This document shows, piece by piece, positions 51,701 to 62,617 of a stretch of DNA of 64,000 nucleotides (within the stretch, counting starts at the first letter, position 1; every line of letters starts with the position of its first letter). The translations under genes and the position numbers were made by a program. The notes under the pieces are model-generated. The model had not been told where the DNA came from, did no database searches, and saw nothing but the letters and a program-made list of their open reading frames with translations. The DNA is from Elysia crispata (Eukaryota > Mollusca > Gastropoda > Plakobranchidae). The stretch lies in contig JAWDGP010005301.1 in assembly GCA_033675545.1 (NCBI GenBank), positions 35,001-99,000 of the forward strand. Direction: 5' to 3'.

Positions 51701-54700
51701 GATATATTTTCTTCAAAAACATCTTTATAGTTCATGCCAATTCACTCTTTAAGTTAAACGTTTCAACTTGTATTATTGAGGATTCGTGATCAATCTAACC
51801 TCACAATTACCTGCATTTCTCTGATCCTCAACATAATTTCAACACCTTTCTTCTTACAAACAAGCTCTGACGTCTCTCTGTGTGAACCAGTGGCACAAAA
51901 TCCACTGGCCTTTAATCTTCAGCTATAAGATAGAGCAAAAATCTTTTCACCCACTCTCACATAAACTGCCAAAGGAATAGTCTGATATATCCAGCATCAG
52001 TTGTCTGTTAATGCCTGCTAGATCTTTATGTACCTTAGACTTGAAAGGGTTTTTTCCCAATTCCTGCCCATCCTATACACTCTGTATAACAAACCATAAA
52101 GACAAGAGCCCAGATTGAAAAAAAAACTTGCCTGGGCTTATCATTTCTTCAGTGAATGCAGTAAATCTGGCAAGTATAACAGCAAGATCTACTCATCAGT
52201 TGATGATCAATTCTTTTCAATGTGGGTGTTAGTCAGACCCAGACTGAACTTTAACCTACAGCCTACCATGTGGCTCATCAATCAGTTACTAATAGTAAAA
52301 CAAAAAGGAACGTCAAAACAATAATGGCAAAGAAAATGAGTTATTTTTTTCGTTTCATCTTTGGTTTATCATTCTATAATGGAGGCCTTGATAAATATGG
52401 GAAATAAAGCGAATATATTTTTTAATTCATATGAAACTTTTCTATTTGTCTGTACATATATCAGCAAAAAAGCTGATGTGTTCTTAGGATATCAAAAGTT
52501 CAAAATCAAAATTAAAAATGTAGAACAAAACAGGTTATGAAATTGATCACATTTGGCTTCAACTTATTGCAATATTTATCACGGTTGCCACAGTAACAGA
52601 CACCATTTTGAAAAAAGTCAAGATGGCAACTTTTGATACAGCAAACTGATAGGTATAAAATATATTTCCACCAATCTGACCATATATGATTAGCTGAAAA
52701 ACATGTTTTAATATATAAATAAACAATAACCCCTATAACCGGCCAACGTGCCCTAATAAAATTTTAGAATTCTTCGTGCCATTCATAATATTTGCAAGAA
52801 CCACATTTCCCTTGCCTTCATTTTCTTCAGTGTGTTGTGAGATAATTCATGCCTCACATCCTTATTTTGGGATACGCTAAACATAGCACTGAAGGGATAT
52901 TCTCCTTGTCCAAATTTAAATTTATTTTAAGCACTGTTTCTTGTTTCTCTTTCCCCATTTTATTAAAAAATTCTTTAACTATGCCTGTTATGTGATTAGT
53001 GCATATTGTTAAATGCCTTAGTGTAATGAATCATATGTGTACATATATATATATATATATATTAATTTTTTTTTTAATTTTATGTCATCCCTTCTTATTA
53101 TTATCTAGCTAACCTGCATCATGATGATTTCTATATGAGTATTTCAGTTGAATGAATCATATGAAAAACCAGCACTTTTCACACTCAGTTGTGTCTCATA
53201 TTTTACACAGCACCTTAAATGTAACCTAAAAAGCCTAAAAGGTTTCTTGTAATCTAGCCTGTATCAGATTTTATCAACTAACTCTGTGACCTAACCAATT
53301 CCTTTGACCACAAGACCTTTCATGAGCTCTCTTAATAGCAGTACCAAATTGCTCTTCAATTCTAATGATTTATTAAAAAAAAGTTTGATAGGAAACTTTG
53401 TCCAACAATTTTCTCTTCTTCTGTTTTATATCACTGTGCCTTGAAATTAAGCACCCAGAGCATGAACAGGTTTTCTTACATATGATTTCTTTATATTTTA
53501 GTACTTTGTAGGCAGAATACTCCTGTGACATAAAAGGGTCTCTTATAACTGCATCATATATAACTCACACTTCCTTTTGATGAGTTCCATCATTTTCTCT
53601 TTTCTCCTCATTTATTTTTGTGTCAAAAAATAAAAAAAATCTTCATCCAATTTTATTTTGCAGCTAATGTTCTTTTACATTTTGGTATTTGTTCTGTTGC
53701 TGCCTCAGTAACTACTGCTTTGAAAACTTTCCATTAATCTTTCAGTTTTTCAGGCTCTCGTTTATTTTTCAATCTATCATAAGCAGGAACTTTGTATTTT
53801 CTTGTACGGAATGAGTGAATTTCAATTAGTGAGATCAAGTTTGATGTTGATGGCAGTGCTTCTGATTTTTTAAAACTCCACTCTTGTTTAACTGCCATTG
53901 GAATAAGTATAAGGCTTCCAGAAACTCTAAGGAGAATCTTATACTTTACAAAATATTTGATGATAAACGTATCTTTTTTGCAAGTGTAAAAAAATCGCAC
54001 AGAAAATTTTTAATTTTCAAATGGCAAAATATATCCAACCACAACATGATAACCAAAACCATTGGTGACAAGACAAAAAAAATTATGATTAAGATAATAA
54101 AAACATACGTCTTTAGTTCCTCTTCAAGCCAAACACAAGCATTCAAATCCAAATGATTTGTTGGTTCATCTAGAAGCATCAAAGCCGGTCGTATAAAAAG
54201 TGCTCTGGCCAAAGCAATTCTCATTCTCCAACCACCAGAAAAGTCTTTAACCTGAGTAAAAAGAAAAATTTTTGAAAGAGTACTAACCCAGTTAACTTGT
54301 ACAAAATGCTAATTTGGTTTTTATTCAATCCCTGAAATGTCATACACAACAGGGGTCATGGCATACAATGTGGTCAGATCCAAAGCAAGGTCCGCAAAAC
54401 CCAGTTAGTCATCAGTTGTTTCATGATTGTACTACAAGTTCAAGCATCAACCAAGCCTGTAATTATTAGTCAAATGTCACCTTCATTTCTCGTATAATCA
54501 TCTATAGAGACCGCTAGAAAGAAGGTACCGACAGAGACTGCCAATTCCTCCCATCTCATCAAAGTTTTGCACCTCCTCGCGCTAGAGTAAGGCAGTGTGG
54601 AAGAAAAAAAACCCAAAATAACAAAAAAAAACGAGGGCCCGCTGTAATCATAAAAAAAATAAAAAAAAAAAGATTTGAGACAAACTCCAAGAGCCAGAAG

Positions 54701-57700
54701 TAGATCTGATAATGAGTATTATTAATAGTATTCTATTGCTTAAAGCCTGCATATGCCTATCGGATTTTTTCCCCGCCCATCCCTCTCGATCTCTAGCTAT
54801 GTCTATGCTGCTACATCACAAGTGTAAACAAAACAATTTAACTTCAGCAAGATAAAAAATGTAGTTCGGAACTGTTAAGATCTTTCTTAAGTTAAGTGAA
54901 ATAACAATGCTTCACGGAAACCTTGAGGGCAGCTAGCAATATCACAATCAGAGTCTCCCAGAAAGTGCCAAAATGTACTATGATTTTCAACCACAGATTT
55001 CCCCGGAACACTGCGAGGCCTGACACAATGGTTTCAGGGCTTGAAGCCAAAAGACATCTACAGCTAAAAGAGAACCATGGAGTTAAAATAGAAAAGAACA
55101 AGAAAGGACATACAAATGTTATCAGCAAACTATGCATCTGATTTCTTAAATGGTCAATTTATTGGGGCAATTGAAAATCTTAAACAGCATAAAATACTGA
55201 AAGATTAAAAAAAATACCAATACATGGTGATATATTTTACCCACTTTTGTGTGTTGCATAGTTCTTGTGAATCCCAGACCATGGAGGATGTAGGCAGCTT
55301 TTACTTGAGCTTTTGATGCATCCAAATCCTCAAGCCTCTCATACACATCCATGAGTCTTTCATGAGCAGCTGGAAAAGATGATGGTTGAACTTTTATTAA
55401 AAATTTATTTTACACATTTTTCAAAAGCTGTTTCTTTTATCCAGCCCAACTACAAGCGGTGGTCTCAGCCCTTTTAGCATACCAAACAAGCGGTGATCTC
55501 AGCCCTTTTAGCATACCAAACTTAAGCCCCTATTAGGCAAAGTGGTACTGAAAAGATGAGGCCTTAAATCACCTACCAATACTACGAGACTCCACCCCAT
55601 AGAGAATGTACTTGTTGATATGAGTATTGGTGCCTAGATCCTATAGGTACCAGATTTGCTCAGCCCTTTTAGCATACCAAACTTAAGCCCCTATTAGGCA
55701 AAGTGGTACTGAAAAGATGAGGCCTTAAATCACCTACCAATACTAAGAGACTCCACCCCATAGAGAATGTACTTGTTGATATGAGTATTGGTGCCTAGAT
55801 CCTATAGGTACCAGATTTGCTCTTTCCTAGAGCCACAAAAGGATTCTGAAATCACTTCATGAGGTACAATTATAAGATTGCATGGTTTGCTTAGGTCTCC
55901 AATACAACAGCAAAGCTCAAATGTTAGATATCCAGTGGTATAAGTCACCCATTCTTGAGCGCACTTAACACAAATCCCTAATACTAAAACTAGGGTAAAA
56001 TATAAAGAGCTAGTTGTCAAGTAGTGCTACTCTTTGCAATTCTTCCAAATATTTATTCTGGCGCCCTGACTACTCTAGAGTTAAATAGATAGTTATTTTT
56101 AGCTTTTGTTATTTAATAATATATTACTGGACATGATACACTGATACAGATTTCAGAAGCTAAATAGGGAAACCAATTTTTGCTAGAAGAATCAATCACA
56201 AACTTTCTCTTGATAAAATAAACACAGGCTATGGTTCAAGACAAAATCCTGCATGCCCAATTTTTTAACAAGTGAGCACAATGCGCCACACATGTCAAGC
56301 ATAGCAGCAAAAAATCAATGCTTAAAATTTGAGACCTATTCACCTTTTATAATTGTAATCCGCCCTACCTGGATCCTGATTGTGTGCTAACTCCTCTGCT
56401 TCCAACTCAAGACGATGTCTCTCCTCATCAACCTCCATTACACATTCCAAAGCTGTTTTGTCACTGGCTGGCATCTCTCGTCGCAAAAGGAATATATCTA
56501 TGTGATCTGGCACAGGCACTTCACGAGCCGCTAGCGCAGCCAAGAGTGACGATTTACCTTAAAGGGAAAAAAATAATGTGAAATCCCACATGCTCTCAAG
56601 TAAGTTTAATGCACCACCACAAAACACAAGTCAACTAAGCATTCCTTTACAAGCAAGCTTATATTTACTCAATGGCTTCTGAGCTTGACTCTTTCGATTT
56701 ATAACTATGTTGCAGAGGGTATTGGGTCTTCTTGGATTGCAAATAGTTGATGACATGTTAAGGGTAGTTGGAGAATGGACTGGGATCCTCCATAATGCAG
56801 CGCCTAAATTTTGAAAAGGTGCTCTTTTGTACAGAATTTTTTTTACCTCTTTATTACCTTTATAGGATTTGATTTAAAGTTGAGATTAATCTCATGAATA
56901 ATATGTAAAATGACCTCATTTATTAACACTTTATGCCCTATTCTATTTGTTAAATTGCACAGCACCAGTTTTGAGAGCATGCAAATAAACTTTCCATCCC
57001 CAATCTTCTTTGCATTAATTTTGTCTAATGTAAAATTTCTTAGTTACTCATATTGTTTTTAACCACTGAAAAAAAAAAAGTTAAATATCTTTGGAACAAA
57101 AAATACTTCAGTTCTTAATATACTATTTATAGAGAATGTGAGGTAACTTAGAACCATAGAAAAATGTCATCCGATAAAGTTTGCATACAGGAAATTTCTA
57201 AAAGAATTCAAGGTGTACTATACAGAGGGTCTTGTACCAATTACCTTTTGGGAGCTTTTTGGTTCTTAACTGTGCCAACAGTTTTGTGCTTTTCTTTTCT
57301 TTATTAGTAATAGTATAAAGAATAAAAATCAACAGCAAGTTTCAATCTGGTGTAAACACAATAACAGTATTTTTTCCCACATTTTTTGGGAATTTGATCA
57401 CTTGCAGCAAATTTTTTAACATTGATTTGTGTAGCTCATCAGGGATGACATTCTCCAGTTTTTCAAGAAAGAGATGGATTCTTTTCAGCAAGTGATAAAT
57501 AGCAAACATTTCTAGTGTTTTCATAGCCTCCTGGCCACTTGTAAAAAAGAAAAATTACCCGCAGATTATGTTTACAGAAGTCAACAATGGAGATATTTAA
57601 TAATTCACAGTGTGTCTGTAATCTATGGTCTTCATGGAATTTTGTTGCTTATACTTCATATCCTTACTCCAGTTTTTATCATTTACATGTGCTTTCTGAT

Positions 57701-59650
57701 AAGGAAAATAAATTTGCCCATACAGTTTGCCAGATTTGACAACATTGTTTTTAAACTATGAGTGTTCTGTTTTAAGATGAAGGCCTTAATATAAAAAAAT
57801 AATGAATTTGCAAATAGTGCAATTAAATACATATCAATATTTTCACACCAATAAAACAGTTTATCATCAGTGTGATACTCAAATTAAAAAAGTTTAATAA
57901 AAGATGGAGTACAGGTGGTTATCATAATTATGAATTCAATAACCTTCATTATGCTTACCACATCCGTTTAGACCTATAAGACCATATCTCCTCCCAACAT
58001 TCAGCTCAAGAGTGCTCTCCATTAAAAGCTCTGCTCCATGAAACAAGATGGACAAGTTGTGAATATGGACATCTCGACTGTCTGGGTGAGATGCCAACAC
58101 TCCTGTGACAGAGCGATGCTTTGCAGCTAAAGTTAGCTCATCAAAAGCAGATTCTATAGATGCTACACCATTCTCACCTGTAAATATAAAAACATAACAG
58201 TAAAAATTCAATTAAAAAAAGACAACAAAAAAAAAAAACCTTATTGTAGGCTAAATAGGGTTCACATTGCAGCATTAAACCTCCCCATTCCTTGTGATAT
58301 TACATAAAAGATCTCACTACTGATTATCGACAAGAATTGAGGTAGATTCAAATCTTATAGGGAAAAAATTCAATTTCTACCTGAAATGATCTTAAAACCA
58401 TAAGCCAAAATTATCCCCAACATGAAGGCAAAAGGCAAATGTCGTGAGTAAAGAACCCAAGAGATACAGTTGTCACCTTATATAAAAAAGAGATTCAACA
58501 ATGATGTAACTGGTGCCTGTTTTAATTGATGCAAATTAGAATGTCCACAAACTTCTCTCATTTTATATATATATATATATATATATGTGTGAAATAAAAG
58601 GATGCCATTCATTATCTCAGATAAAGATGAGACAACGCTCCTTGGCTTGCAACTGATTGTTAATAAGGTGTTTCACCCTATCCATATTACCCTTCCAAAC
58701 TGAACCTACTCATTCAATCATCCCACAATACAGAATAGGTGTTAAGATCCTTCTGCCATTCACTACCATTCTCAGGAAACCTGCTTTTTAAAATATACAT
58801 GGTTACATTCTGAAATATCCTGCAAACTTGACCAATCTTGTGAGCATCCACTTATCAGTCTGTTATCTTTTTTAAATATAAAACCTAAAGTAAAGGAGGA
58901 AAACAGATAGATCAAACTCAAGTCATACTCAGGGCATCCAGACCCAATTCGAGTGGCTTTAATTGTGCTTTACGAGACATCAATTCAAGGTATGAAGCAA
59001 AAATTTATGAAACACTTCATAAATAAACCAATCATTATTGTCCATTTTGTTTCAACAAGACTGTGTTGCAAATGGGTGTATTTTAAAGTTCTACCTCATT
59101 TCATTAAACCAGGTTCATAAAAAAAAACGGGCCAAGGTTTAAAAAGATGTTTTGTATTTTGAAATCTAGGACAGAGCTGTGAAGGAATTTGTTTTTGTTT
59201 AACAAGGACATACATCCAAAATCACAATGAGGTGTTTGAAAGATCTAGCAATAGAATTAAGCATTCATGGAGGATTTGCTGTTAAATAAAAAGAGAAGGA
59301 AAATATTGACATTTCAGGTTAGTGAAAACAAGCAAATACATAGTAATAAAGCTGAGCAAAACAATGAAATATAAGTCTGTGTCTGCTACCTTGGGAGGAA
59401 AAAAATCAATATTTAATTGTAAGATTTCAATTTGAGAATTTTTTCATGTACTATTTATTTAAAGCAATATTGCGATACTTTCAAAAAAAAAAAAATACCT
59501 ACCTGAATTTCCATTCTCTCCATTTTCTGTAACTCCATTGACACCATTTTCCTCCTTTTCTGAGCCATTCTCAACGGGTTTTTTTTGTCCTCTTGTCTTT
59601 GCTGCTTCTTTCTTCTTGGCTTCTCTTTTCTTTTTAGCATCAGATGGCAT
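36712..59650 (-). CDS. ABCF2: ABC transporter family F member 2 (soluble twin-ATPase), 14 coding exons
   Basis: ABCF proteins are soluble, with two ABC ATPase domains and no membrane segments; the yeast orthologue Arb1 acts in ribosome biogenesis. Exons in order: 59650-59503, 58177-57959, 56557-56369, 55369-55245, 54251-54109, 50320-50218, 48792-48697, 47628-47509, 46838-46749, 46384-46274, 44887-44825, 43547-43419, 42380-42177, 36834-36712. All are in phase and GT-AG, giving 620 residues (human about 623). The N-terminus is Lys-rich ([18 protein letters not shown]). Domain 1: Walker A GLNGCGKSS 118-126, signature FSGGW 231-235, Walker B DEPTNHLD 255-262, switch His 285. The linker (about 290-360) carries ELEENQMKR and [20 protein letters not shown]. 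Domain 2: Walker [10 protein letters not shown] 432-440, signature LSDGQ 519-523, Walker B 543-550, switch His 573. The tail [17 protein letters not shown] follows. All catalytic motifs are intact. The start is the conserved MPSD, 6 nt after a CAG acceptor, implying an untranslated first exon. Exon 4 ends at an unusual GTGGGT donor. Introns carry several repeats. Confidence 0.97.
37583..37598 (+). repeat. Short (TA)n repeat
   Basis: About 16 bp of TA repeat in the last ABCF2 intron. Similar TA runs lie at 41893-41914, 50747-50770, 53041-53061 and 58564-58586. Confidence 0.8.
38706..39652. mobile_element. Pogo/Tigger-like non-autonomous DNA element 3 (ABCF2 intron 13)
   Basis: Left end CAGTGGAATCCGCTTAAAGT and, reverse-complemented, right end CAGTGGAATCTGCTTGAAAT form terminal inverted repeats. 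TA lies on each side (38704-38705 and 39653-39654). Subterminal repeats of TTGACTTTAAGC type occur inside both ends. The 947-bp interior has no transposase. Termini and target fit the pogo branch of Tc1/mariner. Confidence 0.72.
39970..40260 (-). repeat. tRNA-like dispersed repeat, copy B (ABCF2 intron 13)
   Basis: Inverted relative to copy A at 33391-33690. On the minus strand it carries TGCCTGCTAGGT, GATGACAAGTAAATCT, GCCCACTCCTTGCTTTATCA, GATCTCTTTATTGACGG and the tRNA-like TAGCTCAAAAGGTAGAATGT followed by TGGACT. A box-like and anticodon-stem-like parts are visible; a B box is at best degenerate. Confidence 0.55.
41164..41779 (-). repeat. Dispersed ~600 bp repeat, copy 2 (ABCF2 intron 13)
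   Basis: The reverse complement aligns along its length with 21984-22572. It includes GCTAGGCG near the upper end, GGCAAAAATGTGATTATTAT, AGCTGGGCAGAGATGGCA and GCGTTTAAAAGGATCTAAA at the lower end. Differences are scattered with some indels, so the two copies have diverged independently. Confidence 0.8.
41893..41914 (+). repeat. (TA)n microsatellite
   Basis: About 22 bp of TA dinucleotide repeat in ABCF2 intron 13, just beyond the dispersed repeat copy. Confidence 0.9.
49009..49622. mobile_element. Pogo/Tigger-like non-autonomous DNA element 2 (ABCF2 intron 6)
   Basis: Left end CAGTACACCTCGGACTCAAC and, reverse-complemented, right end CAGTACACCTCGATTCCAAC. TA flanks both sides (49007-49008 and 49623-49624). 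Subterminal GTTCGTTGAATGC and GTTGTTGAACCCGAGGACGG blocks resemble those of element 1. It is 614 bp long, with a pyrimidine-rich interior and no transposase frame, so it is a mobilisable-in-trans derivative at best. Confidence 0.75.
50690..51440 (-). mobile_element. LINE fragment: 3' part of reverse transcriptase ORF (ABCF2 intron 5)
   Basis: On the minus strand, about 51440-51180 reads [20 protein letters not shown], then FKYLGT and IALRIA. About 51030-50700 reads [38 protein letters not shown] and [13 protein letters not shown], across stops and frame changes. These are the conserved C-terminal blocks of an APE-type non-LTR element ([28 protein letters not shown]...). It differs in sequence from the 15540-16205 fragment, so it is another family or subfamily. 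It lies in the same orientation as ABCF2. Confidence 0.78.
50747..50770 (+). repeat. (TA)n microsatellite
   Basis: About 24 bp of TA repeat, lying within the last codons of the LINE fragment's tail. Confidence 0.9.
51459..51683. repeat. Reshuffled inverted duplication, order A-B-spacer-A'-B'
   Basis: Segment A (51459-51510, 52 bp) is repeated as its exact reverse complement at 51588-51639. Segment B (51507-51552) is repeated as its reverse complement at 51639-51683, with one base of length difference in a T-run. The inverted copies are in the same order as the originals, not the mirrored order of a hairpin, so a simple inversion or foldback cannot produce the arrangement. The spacer is 51553-51587. 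It abuts the LINE remnant at 50690-51440 within ABCF2 intron 5. Confidence 0.9.
51684..54108. other. Remainder of ABCF2 intron 5, no feature recognised
   Basis: AT-rich intron sequence with a TA repeat at 53041-53061. Scattered open frames show no known domain. Sequence immediately above 51684 might be more of the decayed LINE, but no motif is left. Confidence 0.35.
55454..55521 (+). repeat. 34-bp unit tandemly repeated twice
   Basis: AAGCGGTGGTCTCAGCCCTT...ACCAAAC at 55454-55487 is repeated at 55488-55521 with one difference. The second copy overlaps the start of the longer 161-bp duplication. Confidence 0.88.
55498..55822 (+). repeat. 161-bp tandem duplication (ABCF2 intron 3)
   Basis: Two adjacent copies start at CTCAGCCCTTTTAGCATACC (55498 and 55659), period 161 bp, nearly identical (one difference seen, ACTACGAGAC versus ACTAAGAGAC). 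It lies between the exons starting at 55369 and ending at 56369. The near-identity indicates a recent event. Confidence 0.93.
58564..58586 (+). repeat. (TA)n microsatellite
   Basis: About 23 bp of TA repeat in ABCF2 intron 1. Confidence 0.9.
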
Positions 59651-60294
59651 TTTAGTCTGCAAAAAAAATATCCAAAAATTATTCCCATTTTATTACAACA
59701 AGACATCTCTAAGAATACATGCTTCAGTGAATCACAAAAACAAATTAATCTCCAAAATGCTTAAATCTAGGTTACTTTCTGAGTTTCTCTCAGGTGAATC
59801 TTCCACGAAGATGACACCATGTATTTCAATCACATTAACTTATGGTCTGCATGATAAGGAAAATTTACCCACAAGCACAAATATCCTGATATTGAACTGA
59901 TCAGTTTCTAATAGTAAAACAATTTTTTTTTCTAGAAAATTAGTGGCAGCAAACTCCTGCACAATGACACGATTCTCCCAATGCGTTGGATAGATGCAAA
60001 GCAGAGACCGGAAGGGTGCAATCTGTTGAGAACACAGAAGCGTGTCCACTTTCTTAGTAGACGACACAACATTCTGTGATCCTTCCAGATGACGCAGTAT
60101 CTAATGGAATAAACAGGCTGCAGTGCTGTCAAATATTAGACATTAGTCTTATTTTCTTTTCCAGTGTCTAATGTAAACTCTGGTGGTAAATGACATTAAA
60201 TGATATTGAAGGAAATGTTTTACGTTGTTATTTCACCGGCATGGATGCAATGGTGAGGCAATTACTTGAAAAATTGAGTGCTTTTCTGAGTTAC

Positions 60295-60357
60295 CTCATT
60301 TAGATGTGCATTGTTCGGCAGCCACTTTGTTTCTAGGTTTCAGCTTCCTGCCAATCG
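60295..60357 (-). promoter_or_regulatory. Possible ABCF2 untranslated first exon and proximal promoter
   Basis: On the minus strand, GCATCGATTGGCAGGAAGCT contains an ATTGG (inverted CCAAT) box at 60351-60355 and a GGAAG ETS-like core. CAAAGTGGCTGCCGAAC follows, resembling a YY1-type initiator region. A GAG|GTAACT donor ends at 60295 and could splice to the acceptor 6 nt before the ATG (exon starting 59656). This is the usual make-up of a TATA-less housekeeping promoter, but it is inferred from motifs only. Confidence 0.35.
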
Positions 60358-60399
60358 ATGCCCCCATGGCTGGTTTAAATTATTTTGGAGTTGAGAGGC

Positions 60400-61939
60400 T
60401 CTACAATGGATGTCTCAAAATAAAGGCTTCTAGTGCTGTTTTTTCTCAACCAATTCAATTGCTTTGAAATTTTTATACATTCAAAGAGAGATAATGTACT
60501 TTATGTCGAATTATATTTCTTTTACCAAAGTATTTTTTTTTTTTAATTTTTACATGAATTTGATTGAGTTATGTAGTAGCTGAAGTGTGATGTGTATAGT
60601 ACACAAAACATAAAAACACATCTATAAAAAAAAACAAAACAAAAACAAGTACAAAATGACAGGTATGACAGAGTAAAACTCTTCACACACACAGGAAGGA
60701 TCTCACACAAAACAATAAAGAACGCCTAGATATGGATATCTAAGGCAGTCATCCTCTTCGTCACTGATGTTTAAATCCACATCTGACTCATAATCACGTT
60801 TTGTATCGCTTGATTTTCCATTTATGCAGAAGTCAAATTATAAGATAGCAAAACATGTTATAATGTGTTACTGGTATTTTATAAGAGGTTCATTGTGTGT
60901 TTCACTGCGTATGCAGTTGTTCAACAAATCGAGGCATATTGCATGCCTGACAACTTTTGACATTCAATAATTATAGTCAATATATATAGAAAATGTCATA
61001 CAAACAACATGATTGCTGATGAGCTTTTCTCTTTTTCTATGAGAAATGAAAAAACATTTTTGAACTAATTGAAGTCCCAAACAACAATGAACATGTTTGT
61101 TATCTTGACAAATACATTAATTTTTATGAGTACTTTCTAATAAACATCACAATTAAAAAAAAAAAAATTACATGTAATATGCACTTTCCAACCCTAAACC
61201 CTTGACACTTGACAGCATTCAGGCCGCACATGCATTATGTAGAATAATGCACACATACTCTTCTCCATCATTTCAAACCAATGGTTCCATACATTATTTA
61301 CTCTTTTTTATTATTATTAAAGATAAAAGCTATTCCATGACCTAGTAAGCACCTGTGATCAAAACATACAGGGACACAATTAAGGCAAATTTTACCTCCA
61401 AGTCCAAACAGGCATCTACAGTTAAGGAGACACAATTTTTAGCTCCTGCCTCTGTAGGACCTATGGTTTAAGCGACACGATTCGCAATGTCCAAATAGGT
61501 ATAGTTGATTGAAGGGACCGGGTTTCCCGATCTAAAAAAAATCCTATGTCCGAATATGCACCTGGCATTATCAGGACCTGTGTCCAAATAAACACAGCCA
61601 TAAATATAATCCTGTCTTAGCAAAATGGGGGTTCTTGTCGCTGTCCAAAACTTAATTCCTGTCCTGGGCACTTTCAAAGCAAAGAATTGTGTTCATTCTA
61701 TAACATGTTTTTTGGGTATTTTTTTTACCTGTACACCCCAAACGCATCGGCATTCAAAATGATGTTTTTCTGATAGATTTTGATGTGCTGAAGATGCATC
61801 TGAAGGTTTTTTTCGCCGCAAATAAATAGTTTTTGAAATATTTCACTTTTTAATATGGATTATTTCTTCTTTATTAACCTACTTTGCCGTACTGATTTGC
61901 TCGAGGTAGGTGCCTTTTTGCATATTAATTACTTCCGTC
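60400..61939. other. Intergenic upstream of ABCF2, no gene recognised
   Basis: AT-rich. About 61402-61650 holds five loosely similar blocks of TGTCCAAATA.GCAC type at irregular spacing (61402, 61489, 61548, 61581, 61642). No gene is supported. The minus-strand open frame at 61468-61677 is a by-product of these blocks. Confidence 0.4.
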
Positions 61940-61943
61940 TTTC

Positions 61944-62010
61944 GCGCATGCGTATTACTTTCTTTTTAGTTACTCTTTGCGCATGCGCAACCGTTAATTG
62001 GCATGCGCAA
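61944..62010. promoter_or_regulatory. Cluster of three NRF-1-like GCGCATGCGC sites
   Basis: GCGCATGCG at 61944-61952, the perfect palindrome GCGCATGCGC at 61979-61988 and GCATGCGCAA at 62001-62010 lie within 70 bp. These match the NRF-1 consensus (YGCGCAYGCGCR) and are striking in AT-rich DNA. They lie 127-193 bp upstream of the transposase-like ORF and could drive it, or be part of an element end. Confidence 0.5.
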
Positions 62011-62099
62011 TTAAGGGCGCGTCTGTTATCGATCGCGTCTCTTGATTCTGTCATTTCATTGTCTTTACTCAGAGGCTCAACAGCTAATGTGTATTGATC

Positions 62100-62137
62100 G
62101 TGATTGTAACTTACTTCATTGATTGTGACTTACTTCA
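62100..62137 (+). repeat. 19-bp direct tandem repeat ahead of the ORF
   Basis: TGATTGTAACTTACTTCAT is followed at once by TGATTGTGACTTACTTCAT, two copies with one difference. The second copy ends in the AT of the ORF's ATG at 62137. Confidence 0.85.
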
Positions 62138-62445
62138 TGGCTCCTTGTGATAAGTGTTCTTTAGATTATTTTCAAGCTATTGCTGAATTTTACAATAACG
62201 AAGCTAGAGCTTTAACATATTTAAGAGATCATAGTGTTTTACCATCAGAAGTTATTTGTCCAGATTGTTCTTCTCAGTGTAGTTACCGTGAGGATCAGCG
62301 TGTTTGGCGCTGTAGGAAGTCTAGTGTTATTCCTAAATCTAGTAAGCGACGGCGTTGTGGTTATACCTATATTGCCCCGTGGAAAGTTTTACTTTATATT
62401 AACCATTTTCTTAGTCATTTGTGGGACCAGAGTCCGCAGGACTAA
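62137..62445 (+). pseudogene. N-terminal part of an IS1595/ISXO2-like (Merlin-type) transposase
   Basis: The frame reads MAPCDKCSLDYF..., then LRDHSVLPSEVICPDCSSQC, a zinc ribbon (CPDC, then WRCRK...RRRCGY), and ends PWKVLLYINHFLSHLWDQ. A zinc ribbon followed by the PWK...NHxLSHLWD block is characteristic of IS1595/ISXO2-type transposases, whose eukaryotic relatives include Merlin. The frame stops after 102 residues, before the DDE catalytic domain, so this is either a 3'-truncated copy or the first exon of something longer. A shifted frame across 62446-62525 gives an acidic run (EVEEDSDSEVFEVAETE) ending in TAA, perhaps a different exon or chance. It is a plain DNA transposon remnant, probably not a working gene. 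Confidence 0.6.
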
Positions 62446-62617
62446 AAAAACACAGAGAGGTAGAGCGCAGTGAGGTAGAGGAAGATAGTGATTCAGAAGT
62501 GTTCGAAGTAGCTGAGACGGAGTAAAGGTAAGAGCTGTAGTTATAGTAATTTTTTTTTTTCGTAATATGTGCTGTTTCTTGTCTTTCCGAGTCATCTACA
62601 CCTTGATTTGATCGTAC

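Noticed and set aside
57342-57524. Minus-strand frame ([20 protein letters not shown]...) as an extra ABCF2 exon
   Set aside because: ABCF2 exons 2 and 3 join in phase inside Walker A (GLNGCG|KSS) without it, so inserting it would destroy the motif.
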